Assembly: GCA_022432975.1 (NCBI GenBank)
Contig: CM039505.1
Location: 25,117,825-25,181,824 of the forward strand
Length of the DNA stretch: 64,000 bases
Direction of reading: 5' to 3'
Origin: Begonia masoniana
Taxonomy: Eukaryota > Streptophyta > Magnoliopsida > Cucurbitales > Begoniaceae
Of the stretch, positions 42,252 to 54,013 are shown in pieces. A model generated the notes under the pieces. That model worked only from the letters and a program-made list of their open reading frames with translations, was not told the DNA's origin and did not search any database. The number at the start of each line of letters is the position of its first letter. The stretch's first letter is position 1. Made by a program: the position numbers and the translations under genes.

Positions 42252-44703
42252 TGTAACACCCGGGAATTTCCTGTAGCGTGCGTAGGTTCGGTTAGAAGTG
42301 TTAGGAGGGTTACTCATTTAAGTGGTATGTTGTGCATTGAAATAGAATGGAAAAGAGAAAAGTGGTTTGACAATTCAAACCAAAGGGTTTGAAAAGTCAA
42401 ACAACCAATAGGATTTTACATGCATTAATTGAATGAAAAGCGAGGGTGAAAAGAGGATTCACGCTGGAAGAAAGAAAGAGGGGAAAAGAATGGGTGGTTT
42501 TACAATTTTAGAAAGTTTGGAGGAGGAAAATCAAAAGTGGAAAGAAAGTTTGGTTTAAAGTGATGTTTTTCCTTTTTCTTCTTCAACCTTCGTCGATCTT
42601 CTCCTTCATCCTCCATAGCCGCCCCTTCCTCCCCTTTCTTCAATTCTCTCAAGGCATTTAAGGTAAAAACTTTATGGGTTTTGGTTTTTGTAACTTTGGA
42701 TGAAGATTAGGAGTGTTTTTAGGATGTTTTGTGGGGGATTGCATAGGGTTTGGAAACCCTAGAAAGTGAAGTCCGAAAATTGGGTTTAAATGTTAGATTT
42801 CTTCCCTATTTTGATGATTTGGTTGTTGGATGACTTGGTTTAGGTTGGACGTCGGTAAATTTCATAAAAATCGGGTTTGGTGTGTTGGAAATGATTTGTG
42901 TCATAATCTAGTTAGTTTAGGTTAAGAATTTCTTTAGTTTAGTTAGTTAATTTCCATAGAATCTTTTAGTTTGTTATTAAGTAAGTTTTCGTTATTTTAG
43001 GTGATCTAACGTGTGATTTGATCGGACGAAGTGAACGGGAACGTATCGAGCAACCAGGTAAGTAGTGGATGAGTGTTTGTTGCCTTCGGGCCTACACCAT
43101 AGAACGGTAGGGATTGTTTGTTTATTTGTTATGTTTTGCTTTTGTTACGCATCGAGTGTCATGCATCATAGTTTTCTAAACTACGAAATCACGAGTTTTG
43201 CATGTTTGAGTGGTGAGGATGATGTGGATGAAAGATAAGAAGTGATATGCAACTTGGTCTCGAGTAAAATAGCTTTGTTGGGCAAGTGGCTCGTTGAGCA
43301 CCCCGCGTGGGATTTTATTCGAGATGCCCTGCTAATGTACGTAATGTGTTGTGAATATGAATACCTCGACCTGTTCGTGCTTGAAGTGCACAATGAGGAT
43401 TCTACGAACGATTGGGGAGATTCGTGTTGGCCGTCCTGGACTGTGTTGGGACGTGTGCCTCCGGTCTAGCTCCGTGGATCAAGGCGTGGCCGTCCTGGAC
43501 TGTGTGGGGGCGTGTGCCTACTTGATTCACCTGAAAGTGAAAGATAAATGCAACCGAAACGAAAAGAAAACAACAGAGTGTGTAGAAACTGCATGTTAGG
43601 GTTGAGTCGAGCATTTAGTATGTTCTTGTGCATTTCCCTACTTGCTAAGCATTAGGCTTACGTTTTGTGTTCTATGGTGTAGGTGACGAGTTCTCTACAG
43701 GTGAGATAGACGGGACTGCCGAGGATTAGGCTGCAGTTGGAGGAGTACGGGGTGCGCCAGTGCAGGTTATTGTCGGGGCGTCTCGGCTACTGTCCTCCTC
43801 GGGTTTGTGGGAGGTTGTTTCTTTTGGTATGTTGATAGTTGATGGGTGTTTTTAAGCTGTTTTGATGGGTTAAGTTGTTTGAAGTGTAAATGTTTATTTT
43901 GAGAAAAGTTGGAAGAATTTGGAGCTTTGGTACGTTGTAGTTATAAATGTTCGCGTAATTATTTTGGGATGTCCGAGAGTTGGTTGAGTTGATGGATAAT
44001 AGTCCTACATGGTTGTGGTTTGAAACTATATGTTTTGGTTTTAAACTTTCAGGTTTTGGTTTATCGAGTTTTAGGCGTTATGCCGCTCGTTTTGATTTTA
44101 AAACAATTAACGTCGGGTTATATTTGCTATTTTTTTAATTATCCGTTTGAAGTCGGTTTTCTACAAACTTTACGGGATTTGAAGATTTATGTGTCAGGAG
44201 TGTATGGTAAAAATTTCGAGATTTTTGGAGGTGTCGGGCTCGTAGAAAAGTGTAGAAAGGTCGGGAAAGTCAAGAAAAGTCAAAACGGGGTGTTTTGGGA
44301 CGTTTTTGGTCGAAAATACCCGAGCCGGCGTGACCGATCGGGCATGGGTCACGATCGATCACGGTCGGGGTCAATTTTGGTGAAAATAGCCCGAGCGGGT
44401 TCGATCGATCGGGCCCAAAACGCGACCGATCGCGGTTGGCACCTGCTGGGCGCGCCCAGCGCCCATTTGGGCTATTTTTTTTTTAAAAATTTAAATTTCT
44501 CTTTTTTTTACAATATTTTGACCCGACTTTTTCCGACACATTTTAAACGTATTTTGGCACGTTTTCCAACAAAAATCGAGGGTTCGAAAAACCCAAAAAC
44601 CGAGTCGAAAAAAATTTACGAAAAATCATTTTAAACATCGTTTTAATCACGGGTTGGGTTTGGAATGTGACGCACCGAGCCGGAGCGGGTTCGGGGCGTT
44701 ACA
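42252..44703 (+). repeat. Solo LTR D with target duplication GGTTG
   Basis: TGTAACACCCGGG to GGGCGTTACA, 2452 bp, flanked by GGTTG at 42247-42251 and 44704-44708. Donor GTAAGT at 43058; arm CCTACACCATAGAAC at 43091-43105; two GGCCGTCCTGGACTGTGT units (43427-43515); branch-like CTTGCTAAGC; acceptor and arm GTTCTATGGTGTAGG at 43669-43683. A GC-rich block with four GATCGATC/CGATCG palindromes lies at 44334-44430. Same family as solo LTR A. The 204-codon frame at 44020-44634 spans this block and has no recognisable domain. Confidence 0.9.
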
Positions 44704-44708
44704 GGTTG

Positions 44709-45339
44709 ACACCTGGCCGACTTCTAACGATGGAAGATTGAGAAAATTACCTTCCCTCACCGATTCTTACCTCCAATCGACCAAATAACTTATACAAACC
44801 TTAAAGCTACCCAAATAACACATAGACAACTCATGGATTCAAATTTCCAAGCTCAAATCCGATTTACATAAAAACCCTAATCTTTGGGCATAAAACGGTG
44901 TCGAAAACTTACAAACTCTTATAGTTTCTTCACATGAAAGGTTGAAAACTTAGAACTCGATGGTTTTTATGAAAGGAGAATTGCTCTCCTCTCTCCCTCT
45001 CCCCCTCCCCTTTTGTGCGGCGCCAAGATGGGAATGAAGGGGTAGGGTTTCCTACCCCTTTTTATAAAATATTACTTTTTAATCCAAATTTTCATTATTT
45101 ACACTTTTATCCCAATTACGCTTAATATAAAAATTCTTCCAATTTTATCCTTCACGAATCTGAATGTTGTCCAAATTCATACCTGATTAAATCTTAAATT
45201 ACCCAACATTAATTTCGTCAAATTAACCACACGGTAATTTCCCAAATTACCGATTTTTACCCATTTGACTTAAAAATCCGAATTTGTTAATCGATAAAAC
45301 TTGTCTACCCATGACCCATTGATCATTAGCAACACAACA
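44709..45339 (-). repeat. Minus-strand LTR-like remnant, last part
   Basis: A continuation of 40714-42246. It has pyrimidine-rich CTCCTCTCTCCCTCTCCC and AT-rich sequence and no coding frame. The right border is placed where relic pol sequence resumes, and is approximate. Confidence 0.35.
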
Positions 45340-46365
45340 AATGTATTTATAAATTTAATTAACTTGAAAATTAAGTTTTGTCATTGATGTTGTGTTGGTA
45401 ATTGTTAATATATTTACAAAGTCTGCACATTTTATTCTAATCCAAATGGATTTTTTTTTATTTAGTTGAGTAGGTTATATATCGAGAATATCTTTCATCT
45501 TCACGGTGTTCCTTCCAGTATAGTGTTAGATAGAGATCCGAGATGCATTTATAAATTTTGGAGAGCCCTTCAACGAGCTTTGGGAACAAAGCTTAACTTG
45601 AGTACACACATCACCCTTAGACAGATGGTTAGTTTGAGCGTACTATTCAAATTCTCGAGGACATGTTAAGATCTTATGTTTTGGATTTTGGAGATAGTTG
45701 GGTGAATTTTTTTCCTTTAGTTGAGTTTGTTTATAACATAGCTACCAGACTAGTATTGAGGTTTCACCATATGAAGCTTTATATGGAAGATTATGCAGAC
45801 CTCCATTATGTTAGGTTGAGACCGAGGAGAGTGTCTCTCTTTGGACTAACTTGATTTAAGAAATAATTAAGTAGATTCAGGCAATTAAAGGAAGCTAGAG
45901 AATTGTTTAGAGTCGATAAAGAGTTCTGTAGAATTATATATTTTTAAAGGTACAACCCAGACGTGGTATAAGTTGATTCAGTGTGAAAGAAAAGTTAGCC
46001 CCGAGGTGTATATGCCATTTTCAATTATTGAGTGGATTCGTTCAGTGGCTTATCGATTGGACTTACTGCCACAATCGAACTATATCCTCAATGTGTTTCA
46101 TGTTTCTATGCTAATGGAATATGTTCCAGACCCATCGCATGTTATTTTTTTGATTGATGTGCCTATTCAAAAGGATGTTTCTAATTAGGAATGGTCTGAG
46201 AGAATTTTGAGTCAAAATTAGAGTTATGCGCCATCGCATCATACCCTTGATTAGATTTCAATGGAAGAATCATAGTGAAAGATAAGCAACTTGGGAACTC
46301 GAGTCTAAGATGACAACTAAATACCCTCAGTTGTTTGGTGAGGCTTTGGAGGTTGTTCTAAATTT
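45340..46365 (+). pseudogene. Integrase and C-terminus of the relic pol
   Basis: The reading resumes with a VIV...TKSAHF block (about 45390-45425), then LYIENIFHLHGVPSSIVLDR, WRALQRALGTKLNLST, a degraded HPQTD block, LEDMLRSYVLDFGDSW, LVEFVYN and YGRLCRPPL-like sequence. Near the end: VMRHRIIPLIRFQWKNHSER, ATWELESKMTTKYPQLF, the chromodomain-like tail. Several stops and frame changes. About 14 kb of inserted DNA separates it from its N-terminal half. Confidence 0.75.
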
Positions 46366-46398
46366 CAGGAACGAAATTTCTTAAGTGGAAAAGAATGT

Positions 46399-49300
46399 TG
46401 TAACCAGCATATTTAATATAAAAAAATATACAGAGAAGGAAAGTCGGGAAAATTTCCTTCCCTGAGTGTTACGCTTCGAGGAAGGGAATTATTAGCGTAT
46501 TAATTCCCTCCCTCGATTTCCTCACCATTGCCTCATCTCTCCCTCTGCAAAATTCTTCCACGCGGCGATTTCTCCCTTGGCAGTTCAGTGAAGAATCGAA
46601 GGTTTTGATTCTTTGCCTTTGGAAAGAAGAGGACTTCGGGTTTAGTTCAAAGAATGGTGCGAAAACCTCAATCGCGGGCGAAGTCACTTGTGTAAGATCT
46701 GTCATTTGTATATTTCTTATTATTTTTTGAGTAAATTTTTTTCGTTGTTCGAGATCAACTTGTTTTGTGTTGACTTGAGTTATTTTGTGACAGTAGCATT
46801 TGGCCACGTATAAATTTTGGTGTCCTGGTAGCGAAATTCAAAATCTTTTGGGTATAAATATTTATGTCTTCAGGTTTGTTAGAAGAAAATTTCTGAACTA
46901 TATGGGCCTTTAATGATTTTCGGGAATTTCCTTGTAGTTGAGCCCCACAATTTTTGTTTAGAGTTTCACATTTTCCTCAATTAGGTTTGAGAAATTTTAG
47001 TGGGATTTTCGAGTTTTAGCATTGACAATTTTGTTAACATATAAAATGTGATAAATTATATTATATTTTGTATCTTAAGGAAATTAAATTAAATTGAACT
47101 TATTTTTATTAATTATTATTATTTTAATTTTTTTTTTCTTTTTTTATTAAAGGGAGAAATATTTCTTCGTCCCCTTTTGGAAGGGTGCGGGTTAGGCGAA
47201 GGTGGTGAGAGAGAGAGAGAGAGATGGAACTAGAAATGGTTTCTTTCGCCAAGGTTGGTTTTCCATCACTTATATCTTCAAGTTTTGTGAAGGGGTAAGT
47301 CGTTTCTAGCTCCGTTTTCATTAGTTTTTCTGAATCTCGAAATTGGTGATTCTTTTTGTGTTAATGTGGTAGATTGAGAGTTTATACAGGCTATGGTGAT
47401 GATTAGAGGAGGAAATCACCGAGGGAGGCAAGATTTAGCGCTTCCCGCATTGGAAATCAATGCAGCAGTCGACACTTGTCGAGCAGGTGTCCACCGATGG
47501 TGATGGTGAGCCTAGCCTTGGAGCAAAGGCATGATCAACCCTAGCCTAGCCTTTTGTTTAGTTGCAAGATAGAGTTCCCCTATTTATTAACATCCTTACT
47601 TTCTTCTATGCGAAGAATAGCCTAGTAAAATAGCTATATTCACAAGGAAAGGAAGCCATTCTTGCAATTGCTGACTAGTCATATAAGATAAGAGCTGGAA
47701 GAGTAGTTTCTTTGCATAGTTTTCAAAATTTATTTTGGTGGATTAACACCTATTAAAACTCTAACAAGGTTTGATCACCAGCACGTCATTTTTTATGTAT
47801 ATGTACATATTTTTTACATGTTTAGATTTCAAATGCATGCTATTTCATTCTATTTTTGTTATGACCACACGCTTGATGCGTTGTTTTTGATTTGGACTGG
47901 ACGAGCTTTTCTGCTATTGGACTCAAGTTTTTTCTGGGCTACAAAAGTTGAATAACAAAATAACTGGAGATAGATTGGATGCTTGTGTTGGGGTTGATCA
48001 AGCTTTTGATATCGATTGTTGGTTGTTTTGGGGTTATGTCTGGCTGAGCAACCAAAGCAATCAGAATCGATTGTATACACCTTCTAATGAGTGAAGATTG
48101 CTTGTTTTTATGTTGTGAAATGGGCAATAAGGTGATGATGATGCCCTCATTGAGTTTTGAATCCCTAAACTTGGCAACAGTACTTTTAGGTGATACATTG
48201 AGCAATGCTGCGCTAGAGTTTGCTTGCCGGCCACCAGTGGACGTTTCATGGATGGTGTTTTCTCTTACGTTACGTCGCGCAAAAGGGATAGTTGAATCAT
48301 CAGATCACCGTTACTTTTCAACAACTTCCTGGCTGATGAGGTGCAAACAGATCTACGGTTTGTCATCGTTCTATGATAGTGTGCTAGAGGTGTCCATTGA
48401 ATGACTATCATTTTTCACTGTAATTGTTTTTCAAACGAAAATGGTGGTAACTTAGTCTATATATAGTTGCTTATGTATGTAGCAATATTTTCAAAATTAC
48501 TCCTAATCATGACTTGAATCGAAAATCCTTAGCTCGAGGAGCATGTTTCAAATGAAAAGGAAATTATTTTGAACATAAACCATTCTATGCTATGCTGTAA
48601 TGAAGTGCCCTGTAATTTGAACAATTCTTTCTAGAAATGACTCATTTTTATAATTGTTCATGATTTTGAAAGAAAATGATAAAATCAGTTTTACACATAT
48701 ATTTGGGTATAATATAAAGTTCTCTATTGAGTTAGTCGGTCACCCCAAAGACTCCCTCCATCTTCTTAGGTTAGCATTGTAAAGGTTAGTGTTGTTGTTG
48801 ATGTTGCTTGTTGCTCGTTAAGGAGTGAATCTCCTTCTTCGTCCTCTTTATTTTCTCAAATGTTATTCATATCTTGGTGAGTAATTCCTTGTTTAATTAA
48901 TTTGTTCTTAGTGCGATCTCTGTAAACTGTTAGGTGTTTGATATTTTATTTTCTACCCAATATTTACCAGGTTCATTTAAGTTTTGTATTATCTATTCTC
49001 ATGTGATCGTCAGGTAGATTTCGGCTCATTCCTTGTGGGCTGAGCAATGAGTTCTCTACAAGGATCAGGTTGTTCAACCCGACATTTCTACCTAGGACCA
49101 ACTTTGGTTCGTGACAGCTGGCGATCGTGTAATTGGTTAGCCGAACTACTTACACCTCGAAGTTAATTTCTTAGTAAAAAATTTTGAGATTTTAGCATAC
49201 CTTTTCTCTGTTAGTTGAAGGCGAATCAAATAGGTTACTGTGCGGGATCAGAGGTAAAGGAAGGAGTTGACTTTTGTAGGTTTGATAGGAGATTCTAGAA

Positions 49301-50570
49301 GGTCGAAGTTTTGTTGGAGTTGAGGTATAAAAACCTGACCTTTGATTCTCTGTTTGTGTTGGATTTGTTGGATAAAAAAACCAGATTTTTGTATGGGTTT
49401 CTTAATCGATTTCAGGCTTAGAATCGCCAGACTCGTGGACGGAGTTCGGCGAGTCTGCTTACTATCGCAGACGAAACACGAGACAGAGAGGCGTTGTCTC
49501 GTTGTTTCCTCTCTAAAGCAGTGACGCGCTGTCTCGCCGTTTCGCCTGGGAGATAGTGAGCCGGGGTCAAGATGTTTTTGGACCGCGGTTCAGTTATATA
49601 TTGCCATAAATTTTGGTAGCGGTTCAACAACTTTTGGGTCTCGATTTTGAAACCCTTTTGGCTCAAATTTTTAAATGATAATTAACCAATTAAAATGCGC
49701 TATTTTTAAGGGAAGAAAAATTGGTAATTTAATGGATAAAATTACCCTATTAAAAATGGACTATTTTAAGAAAAAGAAACTTGAGAATTTAATGGATAAA
49801 TTTTATCTCAATAATTAAATCAAATTTTGGACCTTTGGATATTTAGACCCACTTGAGGAAGGTCCTTTTTTTTTATGTTCAATTTTTGCACATTATATTT
49901 TAATTATTTTACTATATAAAATATTTATTGAAAATCTCTTACTATTATTTTATTTTGACGTATACATTCTTTTATGCACGATTGTTTCGACATGAAAATT
50001 TTTGTTTTAATTAGAATAATGGGCAACTGACTATGTCGTATCCCTTATCGCAAAATAATAAACTCAATCAGGGTATTTTTCGTCTCTTATGCGATCGCTG
50101 TTTTTATTTTAAATGCATAAAACATAATGTGTTCGAAAATTGTGAGTGACTCCATTTTTACTCAATTTATAATTGTTGTTAATTTATTAATTGAACATAA
50201 ATTCTGGAAATAAAATATGTCTCTAGTGAGTTTAGTCGACTCATCCCAAACGACTCTCCTTTTCAGGAATCAACCAAAAGGAATTTCACTTGTCGACTTA
50301 GGAGTAGGTTCGACGTGAAGATTTCTATAGTTTATGAAGATTTTAATGGAACTTGTAAACCTTTATTTTATTTAAACTTTATTTGCCACATCTAATTTAG
50401 ATTTATATTATCACTTTTATCTGGATGTTATTTATTGGATGACTTCTATTTAAATTATTAAGTCTTCTTCTGGTTTATTAAATGTTAAAAATTAAAGGTC
50501 GGGCGACTCGGTCTGGTTTTTTGGTTGAGTTGTTTCTCGTTTTGTCTCGAGTCCTTTTTAGGACGTGACA
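46399..50570 (+). repeat. 3' LTR region of the relic, internal structure unclear
   Basis: It starts TGTAACCAGC after TTTCAGGAACGAAATTTCTT, a usual pre-LTR sequence. Two possible ends exist: GTTCGTGACA at 49119 and GACGTGACA at 50570. The last 880 bp match the 5' LTR fragment best, while 48620-49119 resembles the same family more weakly. The region may therefore be two related LTR copies in tandem or one LTR with an insertion. A GA repeat lies at 47209-47224. A 105-codon frame at 48087-48404 has no recognised family. Confidence 0.5.
48087..48404 (+). other. Unrecognised 105-codon open frame
   Basis: It starts MSEDCLFLCCEMGNK and ends at a TGA at 48402. No domain, signal or membrane segment is evident. 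It sits inside LTR-like DNA, so it may be chance or a captured fragment. No function is proposed. Confidence 0.15.
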
Positions 50571-50943
50571 ATTTATTTTAATAAATAATTTCTCAAAAAT
50601 TCACAAATTCTTTATAAATGTACGACAATATGAGAAAATATTTCTAGGAAATCCTACGTGCAATTTTTAGTTGTCTTGGCATCATGGCCATAGTGTAATT
50701 TTAGTTTGATCTACAAATAGCATTAGTAGATTAATGTTCATCTCATCCTCAGATCATCGTTGCAGATCGCTTACATAACATATTATAAAGATCCAAGACA
50801 ATTTTAGTTTGCATCTAATAATGATAAAAGTGCTAATTGAAAGAAATCCTAACCCAAATTAACCACCTACAATCACCATCATTATTTCATTGATGCAATT
50901 CATTTATTAAAGATAAAAATGCATAAAATTTACTCTTTACACA
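50571..50943. other. AT-rich sequence between the relic and the gag-only element
   Basis: No gene, repeat end or motif recognised. Confidence 0.5.
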
Positions 50944-50948
50944 TATCT

Positions 50949-53900
50949 TGTGACGACCCCAACCCCGTAGGGCCGACACAGGACCTGACTTTACATTGAC
51001 ATAACCTTTACCTAAGCCCTCGTGTTCTCACATAAAATTTTTCAACTTTATTTTTACTTATCACTTTAAAAGAAAACAGACTTAGACAATTGACCCACCT
51101 CTAACAACCTTTAGGGTCTAACTTTGACTTAAACATTTTGAGCGTAAAACATTTCGACTTTTAAAACATTTAAAACTAGACTAAAACCATTAAAGTAAAA
51201 TCAGTTAAAACAAAACACTAATATAACCTATACTTTCAAGAAAACAAACTGCGTGAATCGCTCTAAAAATCGAGCGTATCCTTATCTTTTTTAAAAACGA
51301 CCAAACAGTTAAAATACCCAAACAGTTCCAGTATGTTCTCCAAAATAAAGACTTCACATCTTAGACATTCTACTACCGCATCATACACATCAAAAACTCT
51401 ACTTTCATACGTTTTCCTATCAAAACCAATCGATCTACATACGTAACATTTTCATACTTTCATCCATCACGTTTCTATACACATACATAGACGCTTCCGT
51501 TCACTTTCTTAATCAACTTTCTTAATCAAATACTTTCTTAATCAAATACTTTCTTAATCAAATACTTTCTTAATCAAATACTTTCTTAATCAAATACTTT
51601 CTTAATCAAAATACTTTCTTAATCAAAATACTTTCTTAATCAAAATACTTTCTTAATCAAATACTTTCTTAATCAAAATACTTTCTTAATCAAAATACTT
51701 TCTTAATCAAATACTTTCTTAATCAAAATACTTTCTTAATCAAAATACTTTCTTAATCAAAATACTTTCTTAATCAAAATACTTTCTTAATCAAATACTT
51801 TCTTAATCAAAATACTTTCTTAATCAAATACTTTCTTAATCAAAATACTTTCTTAATCAAATACTTTCTTAATCAAAATACTTTCTTAATCAAATACTTT
51901 CTTAATCAAATACTTTCTTAATCAAATACTTTCTTAATCAAATACTTTCTTAATCAAAATACTTTCTTAATCAAAATACTTTCTTAATCAAATACTTTCT
52001 TAATCAAATACTTTCTAAATACTTTCTTAATCAAAATGACACTTAAACATTCCCAAAACAGACACATCCACATACTAACCACGGACACCTACTACCACGG
52101 TCGGAATCGCCCTAACAATATTGCCGGGTTGCCACCATGGTCGTACTCCTTCAACTGCGTTCATGATCCTAGCATGCTCATGAAAATCTCACCGTACCTG
52201 TTCTTCTGCACCTACATCACAGAACTCACACTATAAGCCTAATGCTTAGCAAGTTGTGACAATAAGAATTTAAAACATTTAACCTAACATATGCAGTTTC
52301 TATCGTTTCAATCATACATAAACGTCTCATTTTGTTTCATAGTACAGAATCGTTTCGTTTCGTTTCATCGTTCATGATCGTTTCGTTTCGTTTCATCGTA
52401 CATATATACATACATGTAATCCTCTACCAATGGAGGGCGGATTAGTTTCTCCATCTCTAGACGTTCTACAATCTATATCTGAGGGGTGAACCACTTCCCT
52501 CAGACACTTTACATTTTCTGGACATTCCACAATTTACATCTGAAGGGTGAACCACTTCCCTCAGACACTTTACATTTTCATTTTACATCGTTGTTGTTTC
52601 TACATTCAATCGTGAAAACATATGCTAAAACATTTTCGTACTTTACTTAAAACATGATGCGTGAGAAAGCTAAACATACATAAAAACATGCAACATAACC
52701 TAACGTTCTGTGATGTAGGCCCGAAGGCAACACGCATGCAACACTACTTACCTGGCGTCCTTAGCAATTTATCTCAATTCCGTCTCTTAACCGTGGAACC
52801 TGAAAAACCTAACATATTAAAACGTTGCATTAGAACTCGCTCGGCATAACTAAACTCTTATTTTCTTAAAAACATCTTAAACTACTATTTATAGCTTAAT
52901 CTAACTAAAATCTAACTAAACGGGCCACTATTTTGGGTTTGGTAAAAACCGACCCGAAACTCAAACGTGCATAACTTTTACGTCGGTTATCGGAATCGAA
53001 CGATTCCAACGGCTACGTACTCCTCTAATAACCTATTTTAATCTGCCAAAAGGAATTTTAAAACAAATAACCGGAACTAGGTCAAAAATCACAAAACCCG
53101 AACTGCCCCTTTTTCCCAAAATTTCTCTTTTTCGATTTTTCATCAAAACTCATCAATTTCTTCACCAATCGACCACATATACACTCAATTAGAATAATCT
53201 AACCTAAATCGAAGTTTCCAATTAAGAAAACCCTAAGCCCTAATTCGGGTTTCACTGAAATTCCGTCCAAATTGGGCACCACACAGCTAGGCGACCATAG
53301 CCGGTCCAAGCCCAGCAATTTGATGCCGAGATTAGCCAAAAATGGCCGGAGATCGGAGCCCAAGCTGGCTCACCATTCACGGCCAAAAGCAGAACGAAAA
53401 CAGGGAAGAAATCTCTACCTGTTTTCGGTCGGGTCTGGCGCGGAGAAGGCCGAACCGAGCCCTGGTTCAGCTCGCCGGCGTTTGCTCGTCAGAACCGGAG
53501 GTCGGAGCCGCGTGGTCGCCGGAGAAGAGTCGCGCTCTTCGTCTCTCTCGGCGTCGGGAGCTCGGGCAGGGGAATGGCTTCCTCGTGAAGCCATTCAGTT
53601 TGTGTATAAAATTATAAATGAAATTATAATTTTCTTTTTTTTTTAATTACCAAATTACTTAAATGCCCCTCCATCAATTTTATGCTTAATTCTTTAATTA
53701 GTCTATCAATTCGGTTTCTCTGCAATTTTCTTAATTCTCCAAATATTCCAATTTAATCTTAGAGTTCTAACAAAACTCACCGTTCTCAAAACGGACTTAT
53801 TTTGCTATTTTTACGAATTAACATACTAAAAGGGTAAAACAGGAACTCTAGCATTACTCTTTTCGATTTGAGTTTCTAAAATTTCACTTATTCCTCTAAA

Positions 53901-54013
53901 AATTCCCGTAAATTTCTAGGGCTCTAAGGAAACATCCCGCTCGCAAAACGGACCTAATTTACTTATTTACGAAAATAGCCTTGGAGCGGAAACCCGAAAA
54001 TTCGGGTGTTACA
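50949..54013 (-). repeat. 3' LTR of the gag-only element (array-expanded)
   Basis: Plus-strand TGTGACGACCCC to CGGGTGTTACA. Arms at 52705-52719 and 52211-52225 (15 of 15 complementary), reverse donor ACTTACCTGG at 52746, and hairpin repeats with CTGAGGGGTG...CTTCCCTCAG at 52480-52570. A hairpin lies at 53572-53596, next to a GC-rich block. Confidence 0.88.
51502..52036. repeat. 16-17-bp tandem array, 33 copies
   Basis: Unit TACTTTCTTAATCAAA with or without one extra A; one copy is shortened (near 52008). The other LTR has two copies (57801-57829). The copy-number difference accounts for the whole 502-bp length difference between the LTRs. Confidence 0.95.

Larger units (their letters stand above)
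28487..50570 (+). mobile_element. Old Ty3/gypsy relic, host of nested insertions
   Basis: A truncated 5' LTR (28487-29469), a primer-site remnant and pol fragments occur at 29606-30920 and 45340-46365. The polypurine region and 3' LTR start at 46399. The pol reading continues across the gap at 30954-45340, which is filled by later insertions, so the pieces belong to one element. Confidence 0.7.

Noticed and set aside
44020..44634. A 204-codon gene in solo LTR D
   Set aside because: It spans the GC-rich palindrome block of a solo LTR with exact target duplications. Frames over the same block in LTRs A, C and E differ in sequence and phase.
53272..53646. A 124-codon cellular gene
   Set aside because: The same sequence recurs in the other LTR (59066-59410) with a frame-breaking base difference; it is LTR leader sequence.
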